From Casuarina equisetifolia (taxonomy: Eukaryota; Streptophyta; Magnoliopsida; Fagales; Casuarinaceae), in assembly GCA_028551475.1 (NCBI GenBank), contig CM052358.1:9717938-9781937 (forward strand): a stretch of 64,000 nt of DNA, in the 5' to 3' direction. This document shows, piece by piece, positions 25,576 through 37,700 of this stretch. The notes under the pieces are model-generated. The model was not told the DNA's origin, ran no database searches, and worked only from the letters and a program-made list of their open reading frames with translations. Each line of letters starts with the position of its first letter. The first letter of the stretch is position 1. The position numbers and the translations under genes were made by a program.

Positions 25576-27404
25576 CTAGCCCATGAATGCAAAAATGGTT
25601 GCTATCACGACTGAGAACCCAAACATCAAGCCGTTCATCTCGAGAGAAATACCGGCTGATGTACCAGGCGGCGGTGGTGGGCTTGGGGTTGTGGGGGTCG
25701 TGCTGGACGGAGGAGAGCCTGAAGGAGACGGAGTGGTGGTAGTGGTGTTGGCGGCCAGAACATTGACAGCTAACTTCATGCCCCCAGAGCAGTGACCGGT
25801 GGTGGGACATATGAAGTACATCGTACCAGCGCTGGATAGGTCGATTGTTGTGCTTCCGCCTTGGTGGTGACTGATGGGATTGGCAGAGCTGCAGCTGTCG
25901 TGATCGGCTTTACTCACAACGTCCACACTGTGGGTGCTGTCGTAGGTGAACACTGTTTACAATATTAGAACTTTGCCGAGTTATGCGCGTCAGAGAAACA
26001 ATTTGTTTAAACTATCAAATTAGTGAGGTTGAGCATGAGATGGGGAACTGTACATCCATTGTTGAATGGTTGGTCCATGAAAACAATGATGGGAAAAGGC
26101 CAAATGGAAAGGCACCAGAGGTAGTAACTATAATATGCTTTTATATATATATATATAGTTAAGTACCACCGTCCTGCATTGCTGTCTTCAAAATGGTTAT
26201 TTACTACCCATAATGAAGGAGCCAGTTTCAAAGTCTTGTAGCTAGTCATCAAAAGGTGTTCCTTGTAGAGAGTTTTCAGGAAGCCAAGTCTTGAAATTCT
26301 CGTAAGGTTAATAGGTGTAGCAGAGAGATAGCTGCCTTCTATCAAGGCTGGTTTTCATCACAGGTTATGAAAGATCTAAATGCTACCTATTAATCTATGG
26401 GCCCTGCGGGATTGAATCGAGTAAGTTTTTCTTGTGATTGTCATGATGTTTCGGTAAAAAGTTGCCTAAAATCAGTTTGATGTGGACACAAGTTAATTCT
26501 TGGTGTAATGGTCTGGTAAATTAGAATTCCAATAAGTATTTTGGCATTAGGAAACCATAATTGAGAAAATATTCACTTATGCATGATAATACCATAAACT
26601 TTTTCAGAGTTGGCAAATTTTTAAAAAGAATAGATATACAAAACTTGGACTCAAATTTCAAAAGGCATTCGAGAAGTATAGATGCCTGTGATTGTGACTT
26701 GGGGCCACTATGGCATGGATGCTTTTGTTGAATTCTACACTAACTTAAAGCAAAGGTATGTTATAGTTAGGAAATTACTAGTTACAGAGGTTGTGAAGAA
26801 AGGAGATGAAATTGCATAGCTCAGAGTTTCTTTAGAGCTCATTGGGACTCTGTATTTGTGTGTCTTTCTCTGTAAAGTAATACGTCATGGCTTAATCTAA
26901 TTGTGTGCCTAATTACATAAACTATTTCTGTATGTAATTCTTTTTCTTTTGGATCAAAAAAGCTCAACGGGGGCAGGATGTTTACTCTGACAAAGAGAAT
27001 TCAACAAGATCCAAGAAAGAGATTGTCCCAATTGAAATGGTTTGGAGCTGAATTTACATGCCTCAGCATCGCAGCAGGGGCCATATAATCTGGTTCTAAA
27101 AGTGCATGATATATGACCAAAAGTTTCTTCATATCACTCTCCTTGAGCCTACCATGTTGACATTTTCTAGATTTTGCGAAAACAAAGGAAGTAAAAAGAA
27201 CAATAAGAGCTGAATCTCGGTGAAGCAGGACCCAAGAGGAAGCAACTTACAAAGAGTGTCTCCGACTGTAAATGTTTGACCGGCAGCCCAGGTTGTGTAA
27301 CCGCCCGACAGACTCCAAGCAGCGCTGCCACCAACAGTGTGCTGTACTCCGTAGACCACTGGCGTGGCAAGCAGGAGCATGAGAAGAGCAATTCGCATGG
27401 CCAT
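25576..27404 (-). CDS. Uclacyanin-type blue copper protein, copy B
   Basis: Two exons on the minus strand, 27404-27251 and 25952-25576, encode 176 residues. The layout is the same as copy A: signal peptide (MAMRIALLMLLLATPVVYG), ligands His59, Cys100, His105 and Met110 (CPTTGHCSGGM), Pro/Thr-rich linker and GPI-type tail. The linker is four residues longer than in copy A, with a run of five prolines. Substitutions cluster in the surface loop near the last ligands (FLCPTPGHCAQG in A, FICPTTGHCSGG in B) and in the linker. The frame and splice sites are intact, so both paralogues are probably expressed proteins on the cell surface. Confidence 0.93.
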
Positions 27405-27492
27405 GTTTAAAAACCTTCTCAGCTTTCAGAGATTAACGGAGGTGGCGAAAATGGCAGATGGTCTATGGCACCAAGGGGTATGGGGATGTAGG

Positions 27493-27500
27493 AATATATA
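27493..27500 (-). promoter_or_regulatory. TATA box of uclacyanin copy B
   Basis: TATATATT on the minus strand, about 90 bases before the ATG, matching copy A in place and context. Confidence 0.6.
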
Positions 27501-29380
27501 ATGTTTTGAGTCTGATGGGGTTCAGAAGCAGACAGTCGTAGAACATAAAGTCATCCCCAAACACCGTATTAGTTATCTTCACCTACTTCCAGTTCAGAAC
27601 TAGAACCATTTTTATTTAGTTTTCTTGTTACATTATTGGTTCCTCTCCTGGCTGTCTACCTAATGCATGGGACCTTTCTCTCTCTCACAACGCAGACAAA
27701 GCTGACTCGAAGGGACAAAAACTTTGGAGGAAATGAATACTAAACCTTTTGGATTAGGTTGGATGTGAAGTTCTACAAAATGAATTCCCGCTGAGCTTAT
27801 TTCGTGTATGACAAGATAGCCAAGAGGTTTATCAAGAATCTATGTTACTTCAACAATAGTGCTCTGAAAAAATCATGTTCTATGACATTTTTTCCGCTTC
27901 TTATCGATGAATAAGCATTTATTGAGAAGTAAAAATTGCCAAAAGAAGAAGAAGAAATCGCGAGAAGTCTTGCATTGCATACCTAAGTTAGGAGAGGCAA
28001 TCAGAAAGCAAAGCTAAAAAGACCATCCCAGAAGATGAAACGTAATCAAAGGAAGAATAAATAGACTGGAAGATATCATCACAGATCCCCAAGAACTAAT
28101 CAGCTTTTTACTGGCCTAGTTAGAATTAAAAGAGAGGAAGTAAATCCAGAATCTAACTAAGATGATGGATGTCCAACAATGTTAATAACCTCTTTATGTC
28201 AGCAAGTAGTCTGGGCTCCATTTGTTTGTTAAAGTTAATTGGGTTGGACGTCTCAATTTTTCCCTTTCTAGCAAGAAATAATAAATAAGAAAAAAACCTC
28301 CTACTTTTAGGCAGCTGTTGTCATGATTTAAATAGTTTTCATATATAACTGAAATTAGGAAGAGAATTGATATCCCAAAGTAAAGCCATGCTCGCCTCCA
28401 AAACAAACCCAGGAAAGCTAAAAGGCAAGCCGTGTTGAACGGGTCAAAGAACCTTGCACACATCATGATTTTCAAAGCATCTTTTATCTTTCAAATATTT
28501 TGTTATCATTCCCACCTAATCCACATGTAGTGGAACATCTTTACCAGCAGATTAGTTAACACGATCTCAACGCTTCTTAGTTTTGTGCATTGAAAATTGC
28601 AATAGTTACGAAAAGGAGAGAAATTGGAATATTGAAGTGGGACTTCTTGCATGGAAACATTTCTTTTGTTGGGAATATTTTACTCAAAAAAGACAAGAAG
28701 AAGAGTTTGCAAGAGTCACGTCAATTGCTTCTGAGACAAATAAAGTCTAATAATCTCTGTTACAGATAGGAAGGGGTGTTTTTTGCACATTTGCGCGAGG
28801 AAATAATTGTAAATCTGTAAAGTTTGATCTTTTATAATTTAATGAGGTGACCAAGTTCTTCTAATTGCCCTTGTTGCCTGCTGGTTGCACTTTTCAAGGG
28901 ATTCTAAGCCAGCGAAAAGTAAATTTGGAACGTGTCGCACTGCTCTTGGGGGATTGGCATGCCAATGGCCTAAATCCTGTGGAACTTTCTTCTTGCATAC
29001 ATATTTTAGAACCCCTTTTGCTTTTGCCACGTTTAGAAGGTGGAGCCTATTTCTTTGTGTCCGCCTTGTTCATGCTGCATCATTTGATAATGGAGTTTCT
29101 TTGGTCAATGGTTTTGATAATATGTATCGAACCTTCCCCAAGACCAAATCGCCGACGGCCACCACCTTCCCCGGATAAGAATAGGCGAAGGCGACAGTGA
29201 CTCACAAGCACACCTAAAAAGATTAACAACTGGGGTCTGGAGTCATCGCTGCCTGAGCTACGCCTAACAAATTGGTAAGAAAAGCACAACTTACCAAGTC
29301 AATGCTGGCCGGCGGAGACATGTGAGCCAATGTTCATTGAATAAAAGCTGGAAAATCTAGGAGTCGGTGAGAGGAAGTGA

Positions 29381-30649
29381 CCAAGGCGCCATCGATGGCG
29401 ACTTCTGACATGGCCTTATAATATTGTGACTAGTTAGAATCATGACCAGGCCCTAACCATGGAAAGGTATGCTGGCCCCTATATGAACTAAAAGATACGA
29501 CATTCTTGACTTTACCGTCGATCCCAAGGCTGGATGCCTGCATTGGCCCATTGAGGAATGACAGAAGTGGATGCGCCCAATTGTGAAACATTAGTTGACT
29601 GAGTAAAATAATCAAGAAAAGGATATGGAGTTACAATTTAATCAGCAACTTGATTGCAATCTCACGTTTACTAATAAATGAAGAACGGATGTAGGCTTAA
29701 AGGTTAATTTTCTCCGTAAGATGTTTCACAGATTGAATGAAGCGTCGACTAGAAGAACAAAAAGAATACATAGATGATGAAGTCTACAAAGACATCAAAG
29801 TTTCCGACGTTCTTATAATCTAATGATATTCACACTTTATTGAAGAGAAGGATTTAGGATTAAATGTTTTATGATGAATGTGGAGTTTATGAGACCAAGA
29901 AGTACTCGTAGGTTATTATTGAAGAAAAACAAGAAGAGTTCCAAACCACTAAATCTACTAATTTAGCTCTTTCTTTTGGGGTCATTATCTCCTTTTTTTT
30001 CAATTGCCAAATGGTTGGTATGCATCCTTTTCTTGGCATATACATATAATACAAATGCAAAAGTACACTTGATTTGTCATATTCATGCCACAAATCAATG
30101 CGATGATCACATGAATATTACGTGACATTCAACTGTTTATGGTTAACAATTTGGAAAGTAAGTACATGAACAATTAAAAAAAAATCTAGCTTAAGGGCTA
30201 TATATGTAACCTAAAAAAATATATACGGTAGAATCCTTGAATTGTTATCTTCAGTTTGAAAAAGGAAATAATTAAATTGCAAATGTATTCTCATTGTAAG
30301 TTGATTCTTATACACCCACGAAAATTCAAATTGCAATTTTTTGATAGCATCTAAGTTTATGTATTTAGTTTCATATAACTTTACGAATTGCTTTTAGCTC
30401 CTAAAGAATGCAAAGTTTCCAACTAAAGTCTCTTAAAAAATTCTATAATAATGCACTTACAATGTTGTTAAATGAAGGGACAATTACAACTAGCTCAATT
30501 AAGAGTAAAGATTGTCTAAAACTACCAAAAAGTCTTAAGTTTTAACACTTTTAGAAATAACGATTTTTGAAACCTCTTAAATTACATACCCCACTCCTTT
30601 TACTAAGCTTAAAAAAAAAAAAAAAAAAAAGGAAACTACGGCTATGTCA
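29381..30649. other. Intergenic AT-rich DNA
   Basis: From the end of duplication unit B to the copia remnant. One short minus-strand frame at 29430-29615 (ending YRGQHTFPWLGPGHDSN) looks protein-like but matches no family I know. The rest is AT-rich with a poly(A) run at about 30611-30630. Confidence 0.4.
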
Positions 30650-32260
30650 CTCATTAAAAAGCACTTCAGTTAATTCATTCACAAAATCTTCCTCGTGAAA
30701 CTCCACAAATATAACACGAACCCTAAACAGAGCAAGAAACTTAGGAAGCGGATAGGACTTGAAAGTTTGAAATCTATTTTGACTAAGATAGAGTTTCAAC
30801 AAAAGATGGGTCTATAAGCAACACAGTGCAAAGGAATCCGTCGTGGACAGAGGGATCAAAACAGGGGATGTAACACAGCAGGCAGGGGACTTAACAAAGA
30901 AATTAACTAATATTCCACAATCAACCATGTTTTACAGTACTTATTCACAACAAACTACCACAAACTACCCACTAGATTGATATCCTAGCTATGTCTTCAT
31001 GTTGCGGCTAGGATATCCGCTTCCTTACTTGCAGATTGAACACTGAAAGTTTGAAGGTCGAAATACCTAAAGGCCGAAATTGAGACAGAGCATCACTTTG
31101 ACGAGAGAGAGAACGAAAAATCTGGCTTCTTCTCTTACATAAAGAGAGCTAGGTGGGGCCTTTAAGCCATGCAATGTTTCTACAACAAAACCGTGACATC
31201 TCCCCACCATTTTAGGTTTACAGTAATCTAGCTTACACTCCTAAAACTCCTCCATAAGCCTTTTTATCCTAGCATTTTTCTGAACTTTTCATGTGTGCTT
31301 TTGGAACTTTTTTTGAATATGTCAGTACCTTATTCTTCTATTTGGTATTACTCCATCTTGATTTCTTCATTCTTTACGGATTCTCTAATGAAATGGCACT
31401 TGACAGTGATATGTTCTGCTCTTAAATGAAGTATTAGATTTTTTGTCATGTAAATTGTGACTGTTATTAACCAAGAACAATTTTGACTCCCCTTTGAACA
31501 AAACCCATTGCTCCAAGAATCCTTCTAAGCCGAACTGCTGGCTAGCTACAAATGCAACTGCAGCATATCCAACATATGTTAAAGATAATGTCACAGTTCC
31601 CTTTTTTTTTTTTTTTTTTTCTCTCTGTTGGCATTGATGACACTACATTGGTCCTAATTGAAAATGTAAATAAAATGGTATTTTTCCTACCATCTATTCT
31701 CCCAATCCAATCATTATCATAATATCTAAATAACTGAATTTTCATAGATGTCCCATACACTGAAAGTATTAAAGTGTAAAGGCTCATTCTAAAATCTTAA
31801 GGCGTTAAGTAGAAAAATCTTATTACTTATAAGTTTAAGAGTTAATCCTCACATTTTTAATATGGAACAATACCTACTTTTAATAGAAAGAAAATTCTTC
31901 GTCCTTTGCACAAACCTAAGAATTTTCTTAACATTTGTGAAATGGACAAAATTTGGTTCGTTCATGGAGTTAGACAACCAACTTACAAGATGCGTAATAT
32001 CTAGTCAAGTGTTTATACATTGCACTACCCATTAAACTTCTCGATAAAGTTGCATAAACCTTATAGCCTTCATCATCCTCTGTAATTTTCTCGTTGGGTA
32101 TTATTGGTGGGCTTACACACATTTCTCCATCTTAAGTTTTCTTAATAAATTTTCCACATACCATGATTGAGAAAGAAGCATACCCTTTTCACATCAATAG
32201 ACCTCCATACTCAAGAAATATTGCGTTAATTCTAGATTTGTCATCCTAAATGTTTTGAAT
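30650..32260 (-). mobile_element. Ty1/copia retrotransposon fossil (3' part with LTR)
   Basis: A minus-strand remnant. Pieces similar to the end of copia reverse transcriptase/RNase H lie between about 32260 and 31385, such as a block reading VAFVASQQFGLEGFLEQW and an earlier one with a QSWYVENLLRKLKM-like stretch. Further left is a polypurine tract (GGTGGGGAGA on the minus strand, about 31199-31208) directly before TGTCACGG at 31198, the likely LTR start. The outer LTR limit is uncertain, roughly 30650-30800. It is broken many times and has no 5' half. It is a different family from the 22.6 kb remnant, judging by the LTR. Confidence 0.65.
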
Positions 32261-34765
32261 GTGTCATTCAATTATGGTAATTCAACAAATTAAATCACTC
32301 ACATATGAATCAAACCCACAACCATAAGAATGCACACAATCTTAATTCTCTTTATGAGCAGCTTTCTTTATTTTCTCTTCTCTTTTTCACCTAAACCTTA
32401 CCAAAAATACCCTTGCCTACTAAACAACTTTTAACATCAACCACCTTATGGTGGTTGTTGACACGCCCCTTCCATTGCTAGTGGGGGAGCCTCACCATTT
32501 GTCGCCACCCTCAACTCACTTGGGTGGTGTGCCACCAAAAAGGTTAGAGCTATCATTATAAGTAATGTTCTTTATGCCAATAATTTTTATTGAATCTTAT
32601 CTTGTTATCCTTACTAATAAAGCAAAAGCTTCATTTTTTTTATTAGCTCTACCAATTCTACCTATTCCTTCCTCTCTAAAAGAACCCACAACATATAAGG
32701 GAGAACCAAAATTTTGTTTACTTTCTTCTAAATATCAACAAGCTATAAAATTTCATAGATTCACATTTATAGCAAACTTTGGATCAAGTTGTCCCTCTAT
32801 GGAATCCTTCAAGCCATCTTGTTATAGTTAGATTGATGGATCCTTGAAGTACTATAATTTATTGTTTTTTAAAAGAAGGTCTCATCATGGCTTGATCACA
32901 TGAATCATGAGTTTTTGAAAACCACCATTTTTTTTTCTTTACAAATGGTTGAAGGTGCTAAATGAGAGCAACCAATCCAAACACAACAATTTGACTTTGA
33001 TTGCCAAGTTTGCCTTTACCTCTTTACAATTCTTCAGCTTTATGTGGAATATGTAATAGACTTGGTCATTTTTTAAAGGAGCATGATCACACTTTGTTAT
33101 TAAAAACTTCCATGTTTGCAAGAATGTGTAAGGATAAATATTTCTAATCCTTTGCCTATTAGGATTCACCTCAATGCTTTTAAGAATGGTAGGAAGTGGC
33201 AAAAAATTGTTTATAAGATGACCATTAGTTTTTGTAATTATCGCTACATACAAGGACATGACGAATCCTTGCATAGAAAAAAATTCCACAAGTATGAAAT
33301 ATCCAAAGTCCACCATTTAAGTGATGGGAAAGGAAAAACAAACTCTAGTAACTAAGAAATCCAAGATGTAAAAAATAAAGGAAAATACAAAAGAATTAGA
33401 AGCAATAGTGGCCACTATATAGGAAGTTAATCTCATTGTATGTAATGACGAGGTTGTTGTGTCCTCCAAACTAAAGAAAATTGATAGGGATATTATCTAT
33501 GTGGATGAAGATGGAGATGAAGTGATTTTTAATGAATCTTATGAATTGATTTAGGTTGAAGAAACATATGAAGAGGAAAAATATAAAGAATACAATTCAT
33601 CAAAAGAAGTGCTACTCAAAATGATTTTGCCATCCTAGAACACTTTGAGGATGACTGACACATGCAAGATGAGGAGGTGTACAAGGATAAGAATGTGTAT
33701 GATAAAAAAAAGTTATTAAAGCAAATGAATTGACAAAGGATGTTGTAGCATAACTAGATTGTTATAATGAACAAACAATACATAAATAAAAGCAATAAAT
33801 ACAATTGTTCTAGGCATTGATGCAAGAATTGAAGCAAAGTTTAACTTGAAACTCTAGTCATATGATGCAATATTTTCTATACATAATGTTTTTGGTAGCA
33901 CCTAATGAATGAGAGATTTTAATCAGAGTTTAATTTTTTTCAAATTGGGAGTCCTTTTGTTATTTTAACTAAGTTGGAGGAGGACAATCAAGAGCAAACA
34001 TATTAAATTGATTAATTGGAATATGATAAGCGTAAAATGATAAAGGAACAAGAAGAAACTTAAATATTTAAATATTAACCTGAGATTGTTTTGTCCTTTC
34101 TATTTTTGTCTAACTCACCAAGAATTTTCACAAGGCAACATTCTAAGTTATGAGCTAAGAAGGACTTACAACTATAATCTAAGGGGACAAAAGAGAAAAA
34201 GCTTCTAGCTAGTGTGATAAGAAGACAAAGAAGAAAACAAAAAAAAACCTTACTAGGTGGAAAAGAAAATGCTAATTAGGCTAGGAAGGGTAAACAAATT
34301 AAGGATGACCTTAATGAGAAGATTTATATGATTTTAGATCACTTTGATATGACAAATGGACATGTTTGACCTAAAGTGAAAAGAAAAATAATATCTCACA
34401 ACATTATGAATCATAATTTTTGTGCTAATATAAGATTGGAATACCTTAGTGAGTTAATGGTGACCAAAAAAATGAAAGTTCAATCCTTAGTATCAAATCA
34501 TGATCATGATGGGTCATCATTCGATTTCATAGGTGGTACATATGATTCTGACCTAGATTATTCTTCAATGTCTTTTCTTAGATGAGCAACTAAAATGTAA
34601 AGTTAAATGTGTTTGGTCCTACCTTAAGGATTTCTTTTTTTCTTTTGTTAGGAGCATGTAATATTAGGTTTGGGTTAGGCTTATATCTTATTCTTTTATC
34701 CCAATAAGGTATGGTATGTCAACCTAACCTTTATTAATAAACAAATTCAATTAAAAAAAAAAGAA
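32261..34765. other. Decayed repeat-like DNA ending in a poly(A) run
   Basis: AT-rich DNA with long decayed frames on the plus strand. One acidic piece at about 33480-33550 reads like IYVDEDGDEVIFNESYELI. The stretch ends in TTATTAATAAAC and a poly(A) run near 34752-34764, as LINE-type retroposons do. No reverse transcriptase motif is recognised, so the identity is open. Confidence 0.25.
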
Positions 34766-37700
34766 TGCACATACCTAAACATAGTAGCTTTAAGAGATTC
34801 AAACCAATATAATGTCCTACGTCCTTTATAATATCTCTTTATTGATTTTTTTCCCTTTCCTTTTCATCAAATAAGCATCTCATAGATTCTCTCATTATTT
34901 AGAATCTATAAGAATGTCTCACTCTAACAACTAGTGCTAAGGAGGCTCTCTCACTAAAATGGTTCATTCTACTAGGTTTTTCTATACTTTTTATATTTAT
35001 AAAAAAAAAATCCTAGTTTCTACAATTATATAAATGTCATCACCATATAACAAATGCACCCTTAACTAATCGTTCCACCGATCCTAATATCTCTCCCTTT
35101 GAACTCTTAGTGCAACATCTTTATGCTATGCTAAAGTATAGAAAATCTCTTCTAATAGCTTAATTATACAACTACAATATTTTGATAAAGAAAGATTGAC
35201 AATTCTCTTCAACTTTTGCATCTATAGTCTTTTGAAAAAGAAAGATTGCAAAAAAACTCTTATAATCTAAGTCTTCATCAATTGTGCTAACCATGACTTT
35301 TCTTAGATGATGCATTTCTTAAGTCATACCTCTTTAGGCACTTCTTCTACTATAATTTTTTCTAGGTTACACCTCACCTAGGTTGTGTCTCTCTCTAAGT
35401 ATCTACACATTATTATGGGCTTCTCACATCCAAGCGCCTCCTCCATCATAGTTTTATCACCAAATGATAAAAATTGTGGGACTTTCATAACAATTAAGGT
35501 CACTTTTTGGAATTAACCCATTAAAGAGTATTTCCTATCAAAATTGTTAGTGTTTTTATAAAATCAACTATTGAAGACTTTCCCACCTCATTTAGGTATC
35601 AACAAATTAAAAATTTCTCAAAATTTTATTCCATCATCCCAATTAAAATATGAGCATCACAAGCTACCTTTCAATTAATAATCCATTAAATTTCTTCCTC
35701 AAAATGCTCATTCAATAGCCTTGCAAAAAACATAAATATTTTTCTTCTTCTTTTTTGTTTTAATGCTACACCTCAAGCACACTAGTTGCACATTTGAAGT
35801 GTGCATCACATGAACATTTCTTGTGCATGGGCTTGCTCATGCTTCGGTTGGATCAACCTAACTTAGTTTTTGACCTATTGACAATCCATTTTCTTCCCCA
35901 CCATTTTTTGCCATTGATCATCAAGATCTTCCATTATGCATTAAATTGGAATGGGCTGATCTACCATACCACCATCATCCTTAATGATCTACTATAGCTA
36001 GATAGATTTTTTGTTTGTCACCTAAAAGTACAAAACCATCTTGATATTTTTTTTTTATCAAACATCGCCACCATTTGCCCACGCTTCTACTTGGGTTGGA
36101 ATTAAAATTGTTCACAAATTATTTGAGAACCTTCCTTTTACCGTTGTGTGCGGTTTATCAAAACACATCTTCAAATTTCTTTTCAGCCATCCATCTCAAT
36201 CTCTGCCTTCAATTACCTATATCATTCTTCTTCTTTTTTTAATCTTTTTTTCTATCTTGTGCTCCAACTAAAGTTAAAGATTCACATGACCATTATAATC
36301 AATTTGACCAGTTTCATCTTCAATCTCGACAATTTCAAAAAATATCAATCATTTCTAAATATGTTGTGTTTTTTAGTAGAATTTTCATTCTAGCTCACAA
36401 ATACTTAGATTTGGACACATAAACATAGGTTTGCACCTTTAGATCCTAATCTACTACTCTAACAATATATTTTGGTTGATTTATATCACATCATCCAAAA
36501 TCAAACTAGACTTAGGAAAAGAACAAATCTCACCTTAAAACATATCGATATGTTTCTTTAATTTAGTGTGTGTCTTGTGTTACCAATATATTATCATGTT
36601 ATATTCCTTTTATATAGAGGCAATTCTATATCTCACAAACCAATTTTAAGGAAAGAAATTAGTTTTTAACATAATGTGATAGTATATATTTTTAATAAGC
36701 ACTCTTTGCTTGTTGATTGCATAGGTCTTTATGAGAAGTACTTTCCATACTTGGGATAGAGATATCTATTGAAATTAGGCATGTGTCTCACATTGCTAGA
36801 ATATTTGACTATTATACTTTTTATATGTAGAAATGTTTTCCTCTCTTACAAGTAGGTTTTAAGGGAAGAAGTGAGCTTTTAATACTAAAAACATTTTTCA
36901 TTAAAATTTTTTTATGTATGCTTTTATAGAGATAATTGTCTTCTACTAAAATTTCTTGTTTGATTGGGTCAAATGATTATGTCATCCCAACATTATCATA
37001 TAAATATTGAAAATATAACTTTTAAGGAAAAGAAAAAGGCTAGCCAAGCCAACCCAATCTAACAAAGACCAAGTTAGAAGGGCTAGAGCAATGTCCATAG
37101 GTGATTTCCCAAGCCTCTACGTATTCATTTGTTTTCTCATAGTCACCTAACACTGCATGGAAAGACATGGTTCAGCACAATCCCACGCTTTTCTCAGCTT
37201 GCACTTGTTGAAAATTGTTTCAGCATTCTTAATTGCAAGGTAGTCACGAATACATAATCGGTACAGATTGATGCAGCTGGATTGGTTACGTTGTAAAAGC
37301 ATGCAGATTTCTTGTTAGTGTGGACGGCGTTGCTGGAAACAACGGATTGCAGCAATATAACCATTATTTTTAAGCTGTGGCTACCGAAGTAGTCAGGCAC
37401 CAGATTAAAGGTCTCTCTATGCGAATTTTAAAACCAAAATATGGTCAATGCTTACCAAACTTTGTGGAATCTCACTTGACAACCAATTAATCGTAACGTT
37501 TCTTCCTTTTTATAACCATATACCTAAGACGTGTAGTGGACTATAGGTCATGCTCAACTACTCTGCTTAATTACCTTGATGACGTTTGTTATGTTCGTCA
37601 CAGTAGTGCGGAAGGCAGTTTTTTAAAAGCATAAAAATTCCAAGCAATAGAAAACTATGGGTTTTAATTGAATGAGTTCACGTCTCTCCTAACCTCCACC

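Larger units (their letters stand above)
23826..29380. repeat. Tandem segmental duplication, unit B
   Basis: Second unit, colinear with 16446-22585. It starts in a MAGO exon 1 fragment and ends after the word AAAATCTAGGA near 29365, beyond which similarity fades. It lacks the 509-bp LTR of unit A. Both units are in the same orientation. Confidence 0.9.

Noticed and set aside
28885-29178. Plus-strand frame of 97 codons in duplication unit B
   Set aside because: The counterpart in unit A near 22090-22380 does not keep a matching frame, and no family is recognised.
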